A stretch of 6,336 nt of DNA from Candidatus Hydrogenedentota bacterium (GTDB lineage Bacteria; Hydrogenedentota; Hydrogenedentia; Hydrogenedentales; SLHB01), in NCBI GenBank assembly GCA_022706165.1, contig JAKJDA010000180.1, positions 1 to 6,336 of the forward strand. Reading direction: 5' to 3'. The position numbers and the translations under genes were made by a program. The notes below the pieces were generated by a model. The model searched no databases. It had not been told where the DNA came from and was given only the letters and a program-made list of their open reading frames with translations. This document shows, piece after piece, positions 1-4,215 of this stretch (the first letter of the stretch is position 1; each line of letters starts with the position of its first letter).

Positions 1-444
1 AAAGGATGCCTCGAACAGTACGCATCCGTCTCGGGCATGCTGAAGACCGCCCGGAAACGCATCGAACAGGGCGGGCTCAATACATTGCTGCTCGAGATGT
101 GCGGCGGCGACCTCGATTCTCTGACCGGCAAGATGATCTCCGACGCGATTGAACAAGGCGACGAGTTCGCGAAATGGGTGATGACGGAAACCGGCATCTA
201 CCTCGGCACGGCTATCGGCAGTCTGATTAACCTCCTCAACCCGGAGAAGGTCGTGCTCTACGGCGGTATGACGGCCGCCGGCGACGTGTTGTTGAATCCC
301 ATCCGCGAGACCGCACTCAAGCAGAGCTTCGAGGTGCCCGGTAAACGCGCGCAAATCGTTTTGGCCGAACTCGGCGGCGACGCCGGCGTCATTGGCGCGG
401 CAGGCTGTGCATACCAACGGTGGCAGGATTCGCAGGGGAAATAG
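1..444 (+). CDS. ROK-family sugar kinase or transcriptional regulator, C-terminal part
   Basis: The gene enters from the left edge in frame 1 and stops at TAG 442-444, leaving 147 residues. The first visible residues, KGCLEQYAS, match the end of the ROK zinc-binding motif CxCGxxGCxE, so the window begins inside that motif. Further on, the stretch around LINLLNPEKVVLYGGM (residues about 75-90) and the closing ELGGDAGVIGAAGCA are the usual ROK C-terminal signatures. The internal ATG at 37 is a normal codon in this gene, not its start. ROK proteins include glucokinase, fructokinase, N-acetylhexosamine kinases and NagC/XylR-type repressors. The N-terminal ATP-binding DxGxT motif, or a helix-turn-helix, would decide between enzyme and regulator, and it lies outside the window. 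The substrate cannot be assigned. The gene lies 135 nt upstream of hisH on the same strand. Confidence is high for the family and low for the role. Confidence 0.9.
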   Translation, partial: KGCLEQYASVSGMLKTARKRIEQGGLNTLLLEMCGGDLDSLTGKMISDAIEQGDEFAKWVMTETGIYLGTAIGSLINLLNPEKVVLYGGMTAAGDVLLNPIRETALKQSFEVPGKRAQIVLAELGGDAGVIGAAGCAYQRWQDSQGK

Positions 445-450
445 GCGAAG

Positions 451-471
451 AGGTTCCAGAAGATGGAACCT
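451..471 (+). terminator. Perfect 8-bp hairpin after the ROK gene (candidate terminator)
   Basis: AGGTTCCA at 451-458 and TGGAACCT at 464-471 are exact inverted repeats around a 5-nt loop (GAAGA). The hairpin starts 6 nt after the ROK stop codon. Only a short T4 run (483-486) follows, 11 nt downstream, so it is a weak intrinsic terminator at best. It could instead be an mRNA 3'-end stabiliser. The inverted repeat is seen directly; its role is inferred. Confidence 0.4.
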
Positions 472-486
472 GCGATTGACGATTTT

Positions 487-510
487 GGGGTCCCATGTGA
501 GCGGGACCTT
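487..510 (+). repeat. Second inverted repeat in the ROK-hisH spacer
   Basis: GGTCCC at 489-494 and GGGACC at 503-508 are exact inverted repeats with an 8-nt loop. In RNA the stem could extend by two G-U pairs to 487-510. No T-run follows. With the hairpin at 451-471 it may form a tandem 3'-end structure for the ROK transcript or part of the hisH leader. The function is not determined. Confidence 0.3.
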
Positions 511-532
511 CTAGTGTTCGATGCGCATGTTT

Positions 533-564
533 TTGAGAACTCCAGAAAGGCGATATAGTCGCTT
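533..564 (+). promoter_or_regulatory. Weak promoter candidate upstream of hisH, overlapping a small hairpin
   Basis: TTGAGA (533-538) and TATAGT (554-559) resemble sigma-70 -35 and -10 boxes, but the 15-bp spacer is shorter than the preferred 16-18 bp. The -10 candidate overlaps a small inverted repeat, AGGCGA (548-553) with TCGCTT (559-564), one pair of which is G-U. Transcription from here would start close to the ribosome binding site at 568-573, giving a very short leader. hisH may instead be read through from upstream. Low confidence. Confidence 0.2.
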
Positions 565-567
565 CTT

Positions 568-573
568 GAGGAG
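568..573 (+). promoter_or_regulatory. hisH: Ribosome binding site that selects the hisH start
   Basis: GAGGAG at 568-573 is a strong Shine-Dalgarno sequence. It directly abuts ATG 574, leaving no spacer, but lies 6 nt before GTG 580, which is a normal distance. It therefore favours GTG 580 as the hisH initiation codon. Confidence 0.6.
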
Positions 574-579
574 ATGCAG

Positions 580-1203
580 GTGATAGCAATCGTAGACTAC
601 AGGGCGGGCAACTTGACCAGCGTGCGGTTGGCGCTGGAGGCGCTGGGCGTTGAAGCGAGGGTCACGGGAAGCGCGGCGATTATCGCCGAAGCGGATCGCG
701 TGATCTTTCCGGGCGTCGGCGCGGCGTCCGAGGCCATGCGCAATATCCGCGAACTGAATATCGAGAGCACGTTGCGGTCGGTGATTGCGGCGGGTACGCC
801 GTTCCTCGGCATTTGCCTAGGCACGCAGATCATCTTCGAGTTCAGCGAGGAAGACGGCGGCACGCCGTGCCTGGGCATCATTCCCGGGCGTGTCCCGCGT
901 TTTCAGCCGACGGATTGGCGCGACAAAGTGCCGCAGATTGGCTGGAACAATGTCACGCTACGAAGACGACATCCGCTCTTCGACGGCATCAAGGACAACA
1001 GCGAGTTCTATTTCGTCCACAGTTACTATCCTGCGCCCAGCGATGCGACGTATATCGTCGGCGAGACGGAGTATGCCGGTACGCGCTTTGCCGCGGCCGT
1101 TGGGAAGGGCAACCTGTTCGCCACGCAATTTCACCCCGAACGTTCGGGCCGCGTAGGCCTGAAACTCCTCGAAAATTTCACGAAGTGGGACGGCACATGC
1201 TGA
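580..1203 (+). CDS. hisH: Imidazole glycerol phosphate synthase, glutamine amidotransferase subunit HisH
   Basis: HisH is a class I glutaminase that makes ammonia from glutamine and passes it to HisF, for conversion of PRFAR to imidazole glycerol phosphate and AICAR in histidine synthesis (cytoplasmic). From GTG 580 the protein is 207 aa, the usual length. The N-terminus MIAIVDYRAGNLTSV matches the family start. The oxyanion region is FPGVGA. The nucleophile Cys79 lies in GICLGTQ, where most homologues have GICLGMQ. VPQIGWN and FVHSYY are typical HisH motifs. His185 and Glu187 in QFHPERSG complete the triad. ATG 574 is in frame and would add two residues, but the Shine-Dalgarno spacing and the family N-terminus favour GTG 580. 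The stop codon overlaps the hisF start by 7 nt, implying translational coupling and balanced subunit synthesis. The family and role are secure. A surface-sugar HisH paralogue is possible but has no support nearby. Confidence 0.95.
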   Translation: MIAIVDYRAGNLTSVRLALEALGVEARVTGSAAIIAEADRVIFPGVGAASEAMRNIRELNIESTLRSVIAAGTPFLGICLGTQIIFEFSEEDGGTPCLGIIPGRVPRFQPTDWRDKVPQIGWNNVTLRRRHPLFDGIKDNSEFYFVHSYYPAPSDATYIVGETEYAGTRFAAAVGKGNLFATQFHPERSGRVGLKLLENFTKWDGTC

Positions 1204-1976
1204 CGAAACGCGTCATTCCTTGCCTGGACGTCCGTAACAAAAAAGTGACGAAGGGCGTCAAATTCCAGAACAATATCGATCTCGGCGATCCGGTCGAGAT
1301 GGCAGTCGCCTATAGCGACGGCGGCTGCGATGAGCTCGTGTTTTACGATATTACCGCGAGCGCAGAACGGAGGCCCATCGACATCGAGATGGTGCGCGAA
1401 GTGGCGCGGGCTGTGCGGATACCGTTTGCGGTTGGCGGCGGCATCGAGACCATCGAGGACATGCGCCGCGTGCTGTTGGCGGGCGCCGAAAAGGTCAGCG
1501 TGAACTCACTGGCCGTGCGCAATCCACAAATCATCGCCGACGGCGCCAAAGCGTTCGGCAATCAGTGCATTGTGCTCGGCATGGACCCTGTGAAGGTTGT
1601 GGGCGACCCGCGTTTCCCGAGCGGCTACGAGATCACCACGCGCGGGTTCCGCGAACGCACCGGCATGGACGCGCTCGAATGGGCCAAGCGCGCGGTGGAT
1701 TTGGGCGCGGGCGAGATCGTCGTGAATTCCGTTGATGCCGACGGCACGCGCAACGGCTTCGAACTGACATTGACGCACATGATCGCGATCAACGTTGGCG
1801 TGCCGGTGGTGGCATCCGGTGGCGCGGGCACTCCGCAACACCTTATCGATGTCTTTCAGCAAGCCGAAGCCGACGCCGCCATCATCGCGAGCATGATCCA
1901 CACCGGCGAATACACCATCGCCGCGATCAAGGACGAACTCGTAAAAGCAGGCGTCCCAACGCGCATGACGTGGTGA
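1197..1976 (+). CDS. hisF: Imidazole glycerol phosphate synthase, cyclase subunit HisF
   Basis: HisF is the (beta/alpha)8-barrel synthase subunit that uses ammonia from HisH to convert PRFAR into imidazole glycerol phosphate and AICAR, the step where the histidine and purine pathways meet. The 259-residue product is full length. The start MLTKRVIPCLDV carries catalytic Asp11. Asp51 lies in DITAS, and Asp130, the second catalytic acid, in VLGMD. Phosphate-binding motifs follow: AVGGGI (about 78-83), AEKVSVNS (about 97-104), VNSVDADGT and VVASGGAG. ATG 1197 is chosen because it gives the family N-terminus and has GGGA at 1187-1190, 6 nt upstream. Reading frame further upstream overlaps hisH in another frame and is not coding. 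The segment after Asp130 (DPVKVVGDPRFPSGYEI) is somewhat longer than in Thermotoga HisF, as in several other bacterial HisF proteins. The following kinase gene starts 5 nt after the stop, which suggests a shared operon. Confidence 0.96.
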   Translation: MLTKRVIPCLDVRNKKVTKGVKFQNNIDLGDPVEMAVAYSDGGCDELVFYDITASAERRPIDIEMVREVARAVRIPFAVGGGIETIEDMRRVLLAGAEKVSVNSLAVRNPQIIADGAKAFGNQCIVLGMDPVKVVGDPRFPSGYEITTRGFRERTGMDALEWAKRAVDLGAGEIVVNSVDADGTRNGFELTLTHMIAINVGVPVVASGGAGTPQHLIDVFQQAEADAAIIASMIHTGEYTIAAIKDELVKAGVPTRMTW

Positions 1977-1981
1977 CCGAC

Positions 1982-2866
1982 GTGATTCTCGCCGTTACCC
2001 CGAATCCATGTGTGGACAAGACCGTGTTCATCGACACGATCGAGGTGGGCACGTTCATGCGGGCGTCGCGGTTCTCGTGTGTGCCCGGCGGGAAGGGCAA
2101 CAACGTCGCGCGGGCGGTGCACACGATGCATGTCGTCGATATGATCCAGCATGACGATGGCGTCGAGGCCGTGCCCGTGTGGGTGCAATCGCCGACGCGC
2201 ACAATCACGACGGTGCTCGAAGAAAGCGTCCATCGGCAAACGGCCTTCTTCGAACCGGGGTCACGCATCACGCCGGAAGAAGAGCAAGCGATCAGGACGG
2301 TCTTCGCCAACGCCGTGCAGGGCACGACGGTCGTCACGTTCAACGGCACGGTGTCGGACAAAAGCATCCAAACGTTATATCGCGATTTAGTTCCGATAGC
2401 GAAGGCCGCAGGCGCGCTGACGATTCTGGATACGCACGGACCCGAGTTGGCGCATGGAATCGATGCCGCGCCGTATATGGTGAAACCGAACGTCGCCGAG
2501 GCCGCTGAACTTGTCGGATATCCGCTCGACACGCTGGAAGCGAAACACGACGCGCTTGCCTTCTTCCACCAACGCGGCGTGTCCCTCGTTGTCTTGTCGA
2601 TGGGCAAAGAGGGTTTCCTGGTTTCAGACGGCGCGAAACGCTATCACGTTCTCCCCCCCGCTATCGAGGAAATCAATCCCGTGGGCAGCGGAGATTGTCT
2701 TGTCGCGGGGTTTGCAATTGGGTTGATGGAAGGACTCTCCCTCGAAGAGACAGCTACGCTCGGTTGCGCCATGGGCACGGCCAACGCGATGACCTGGAAC
2801 ATCGGCCACTTCGACCTGCAACAACTTCCTTTCCTCCGGGATCGCGTAGTCTTACAACCGACTTAA
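1982..2866 (+). CDS. PfkB-family hexose kinase (1-phosphofructokinase/tagatose-6-phosphate kinase-like)
   Basis: This is a ribokinase-fold ATP-dependent sugar kinase of 294 residues. The N-terminus MILAVTPNPCVDKT is typical of FruK/LacC-like members. The first PfkB signature GGKGNNVAR is at residues 36-44, KPN at 168-170, SMGKEG at 206-211, and the second signature NPVGSGDCLVAGF contains the catalytic Asp238 and the anion hole. The usual substrate is a phosphorylated hexose such as fructose 1-phosphate; the exact sugar cannot be read from the sequence. GTG 1982 is preferred because it gives the family start and has GGTGA 5 nt upstream. GTG 1970 or 1973 would add three or four residues and overlap hisF. 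An oddity is that only about 32 residues separate GGKG from the TRT strand, against about 46 in relatives such as LacC. The usual conserved block with a GxxGxxxG pattern is missing without a frameshift. It may be a divergent active enzyme or an impaired one. Confidence 0.88.
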   Translation: MILAVTPNPCVDKTVFIDTIEVGTFMRASRFSCVPGGKGNNVARAVHTMHVVDMIQHDDGVEAVPVWVQSPTRTITTVLEESVHRQTAFFEPGSRITPEEEQAIRTVFANAVQGTTVVTFNGTVSDKSIQTLYRDLVPIAKAAGALTILDTHGPELAHGIDAAPYMVKPNVAEAAELVGYPLDTLEAKHDALAFFHQRGVSLVVLSMGKEGFLVSDGAKRYHVLPPAIEEINPVGSGDCLVAGFAIGLMEGLSLEETATLGCAMGTANAMTWNIGHFDLQQLPFLRDRVVLQPT

Positions 2867-2876
2867 GTCATACGAA

Positions 2877-2907
2877 GAAAAGCAGACATGAACGTTTCTG
2901 TTTTTTC
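2877..2907 (+). terminator. Candidate intrinsic terminator after the kinase gene
   Basis: GAAAAGCAGA (2877-2886) can pair with TCTGTTTTTT (2897-2906) around a 10-nt loop, with two G-U pairs in RNA. The T6 run that would act as the U-tract is also the 3' arm. It lies 10 nt after the kinase stop. The stem is A/U-rich and weak, so termination here would be partial. Confidence 0.4.
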
Positions 2908-2955
2908 ATATAACGACAACCCTTTCTAAAACCGATACTTACAGAAAAATTCTTC

Positions 2956-2977
2956 AAAACGAGCTTCCCGTTTTTTT
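2956..2977 (+). terminator. Second weak terminator candidate with a T7 run
   Basis: AAAACG (2956-2961) and CGTTTT (2969-2974) are inverted repeats with a 7-nt loop, and the T-run continues to 2977. The stem has only two G-C pairs. It sits immediately upstream of the promoter at 2981-3009, where it could insulate the SGNH gene from operon read-through. Alternatively the T-rich stretch may simply be an upstream promoter element. Confidence 0.3.
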
Positions 2978-2980
2978 CTC

Positions 2981-3009
2981 TTGACAAAAATAATATAGGG
3001 GTATAGACT
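2981..3009 (+). promoter_or_regulatory. Sigma-70-type promoter for the SGNH hydrolase gene
   Basis: A perfect -35 box TTGACA (2981-2986) is followed after exactly 17 bp by TAGACT (3004-3009), which matches four of six positions of the -10 consensus. An overlapping alternative -10, TATAGA (3002-3007), has a 15-bp spacer. The spacer is A/T-rich and a T7 tract lies just upstream, like an UP element. Transcription should start near 3015-3017, about 135 nt before the SGNH start codon. This is the clearest promoter in the window. That it drives the SGNH gene follows from position. Confidence 0.6.
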
Positions 3010-3015
3010 ACGCCT

Positions 3016-3135
3016 GTTGGTGCGCGCAGGGCTTACGCTGGCCACCACAATACGAAAGGCTCTGTAGGTTGGGTGCGGAAGTGGACGATCCGAATGTGGG
3101 AAGGCGATATTGCCAAGGATCGATCCAAAACAACG
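3016..3135 (+). other. Untranslated leader of the SGNH gene with a potential nested hairpin
   Basis: Between the predicted transcription start and the ribosome binding site I see no coding sequence. GGACGATCC (3083-3091) can pair with GGATCGATCC (3117-3126) through nine base pairs with one bulged A. Inside this lies GGCGATATTGCC (3103-3114), able to form its own short hairpin. Upstream, GGTG near 3019 could pair with CCACC near 3040. I could not match the segment to a riboswitch class I know; the conserved core of the c-di-GMP-I class is absent. It may be a plain structured leader, a site for post-transcriptional control, or neutral sequence. The pairing is by eye only. Confidence 0.3.
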
Positions 3136-3143
3136 AAAGGGGG
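3136..3143 (+). promoter_or_regulatory. Ribosome binding site of the SGNH hydrolase gene
   Basis: AAAGGGGG at 3136-3143 lies 8 nt before ATG 3152 and selects this start. Upstream in-frame TTG 3110 and GTG 3146 are less suitable, the latter being too close to the site. ATG 3152 also places the signal peptide exactly at the N-terminus. Confidence 0.65.
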
Positions 3144-3151
3144 CAGTGTTG

Positions 3152-4009
3152 ATGCGAGTGAACAAGCATAAGTGGATGGTGGTTGCCGTGGCGCTTGTTG
3201 TAATGCTTGGGATTGCCACAAGTGCGCACGCGGCCAAACGCGTTCTGCTGGTGGGCGACAGCTGGGCGCAGCTGATGTGGAAGTATAAATCCCTAAGCAC
3301 GAATTTCAAATCCTTTGGCGTCGGGTTCGCCACCGAGGATGGAACCTTTACGGCTATCGGCGCGACGACAGCGGCCTTTTGGGCGGGCAACATAGGATCG
3401 ATCCAGGCCCAACTTGCCGCCAACCCCACTATTGATTGCGTCGATCTGGTGATCGGCGGCAACGACATGTGGGTGTGGAACACCTCGTGGTCGGAAGCCC
3501 AAAAGACCGCGCTGCTCGACTCTGTCCAGGCCAATCTGTGGGCCATCTGTCAGGCATGCCTGGCCGTGCGTCCGAACATTCAGGTCGTGCTGCACGGGTA
3601 TGACTACATCAACCTGTTCGACACCGTGATGAAAGACCCGTTTGGCGCAGCCGGACTTCTTTGGTTCGGATTGGGACAGCCCATGCCCGCACAAATCAAC
3701 TGGCTGTTCCTGGGACTCGATGAGCGCAAAAAGGCCCTGACGGCCTACAACCCCCGCATCAAGTACGTGCAGTGCAACGGCACCTTGCAGGTCGTGGGCG
3801 GCTACTCGGCCAACATTCCCGGACAGGCCCCTGGCTATGTTCCGTGGCCGGGCGGCGATCCCAATCTGCCCAGTCCTGTCAAATTCTTCGCGCCGCTCTC
3901 GGGAGGCAAGTACGATCCGATTCACCTGAGCCAGGAAGGTTACAAGTGGCATTCCTGGATGGCTACGGCCGCGTTCTATAATGCCTGGTTCAGGACCTAC
4001 CCCTATTGA
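3152..4009 (+). CDS. Secreted SGNH/GDSL-family hydrolase
   Basis: The 285-residue product begins with a classical signal peptide: K5/K7 in the basic region, a hydrophobic core at about 8-22, and SAHA-AK at 24-29 suggesting cleavage after A27. The mature protein has the SGNH blocks: GDSW with nucleophile Ser37 (block I), GGND at 102-105 with the oxyanion Asn104 (block III), and DPIH with Asp255 and His258 (block V). Block II is less clear, perhaps Gly70. The family contains esterases, lipases, carbohydrate deacetylases and related hydrolases, so the substrate is open. The region between blocks III and V (about 150 residues) is long and rich in aromatic residues, Gly and Pro, including PWPGGDPNLPSP near 231-242, which may shape the substrate pocket. 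No lipobox, membrane anchor or sorting signal is visible; the protein ends RTYPY. It should be periplasmic or extracellular. The gene has its own promoter and a hairpin after it, so it appears monocistronic. Confidence 0.88.
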   Translation: MRVNKHKWMVVAVALVVMLGIATSAHAAKRVLLVGDSWAQLMWKYKSLSTNFKSFGVGFATEDGTFTAIGATTAAFWAGNIGSIQAQLAANPTIDCVDLVIGGNDMWVWNTSWSEAQKTALLDSVQANLWAICQACLAVRPNIQVVLHGYDYINLFDTVMKDPFGAAGLLWFGLGQPMPAQINWLFLGLDERKKALTAYNPRIKYVQCNGTLQVVGGYSANIPGQAPGYVPWPGGDPNLPSPVKFFAPLSGGKYDPIHLSQEGYKWHSWMATAAFYNAWFRTYPY

Positions 4010-4026
4010 TCACAACAAGGCGTGCT

Positions 4027-4081
4027 TGATGCGTCAAAGGCGGCTCAGCCGAACCCGGTTGATGCCGCCTTTGGCGCATTA
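4027..4081 (+). terminator. Long GC-rich hairpin after the SGNH gene (probable terminator)
   Basis: The arm at 4029-4044 pairs along all 16 positions with 4064-4079, one pair being G-U in RNA. Two further pairs, one of them G-U, extend it to 4027-4081. The core is AAAGGCGGC opposite GCCGCCTTT and the loop is 19 nt. The hairpin begins 17 nt after the SGNH stop codon. There is no U-tract, so it may terminate by a U-tract-independent route or protect the 3' end. Its symmetry means it could work on either strand. Confidence 0.6.
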
Positions 4082-4215
4082 TCCCGTCGAGCCTCTTTCC
4101 GCAACCACGGCGCTTTCGAGGCACACGTGCATCGAGGCGTCGCGCAGAGTATATTGGGGCGCGTCTCCAAGTCAGACAACACGAGCAACCACGTAAACAG
4201 GATGGATATCCACCC
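4082..4215 (+). other. Spacer before the repeat-protein gene; faint -10 and ribosome binding signals
   Basis: No gene is supported here. The frame of the downstream gene is open back to 4063 but has no ATG, GTG or TTG before 4216. TATATT at 4150-4155 could be a -10 box, but no good -35 box lies 16-18 bp upstream. AGGA at 4199-4202 is the best ribosome binding candidate; its 13-nt distance to ATG 4216 is longer than usual. A promoter is expected because a hairpin precedes this stretch, but it is not clearly identifiable. Confidence 0.3.

Noticed and set aside
451..475. T-box-like string: AGATGGAACCTGCG resembles the T-box core AGGGTGGNACCGCG.
   Set aside because: The match is imperfect and lies about 16 nt after the ROK stop codon. 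There is no room for the specifier stem of a T-box leader, and the TGGA would not fit a histidine tRNA end. The similarity comes from the simple inverted repeat.
813..1196. Possible long N-terminal extension of HisF in the same frame, upstream of ATG 1197.
   Set aside because: The stretch overlaps hisH in another frame, its translation is unlike any HisF, and the family N-terminus MLTKRVIPCLDV begins exactly at 1197.
1927..2607. Long open frame on the minus strand across the kinase gene.
   Set aside because: It is antisense to a well-recognised PfkB gene. Its translation is low-complexity Ser/Thr/Ala-rich with no family motif, as expected from GC-rich antisense sequence.
3010..3110. Possible c-di-GMP-I riboswitch, suggested by the GCGCGCAGGGC string near 3021-3032.
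   Set aside because: The downstream conserved strings of that class and the GNRA tetraloop-receptor layout are not present, so only a chance short match remains.
2926..3952. Open frames on the minus strand across the SGNH gene and its promoter region.
   Set aside because: They run antisense to the SGNH coding sequence and the promoter, show no recognisable motifs, and are explained by codon bias of the + strand gene.
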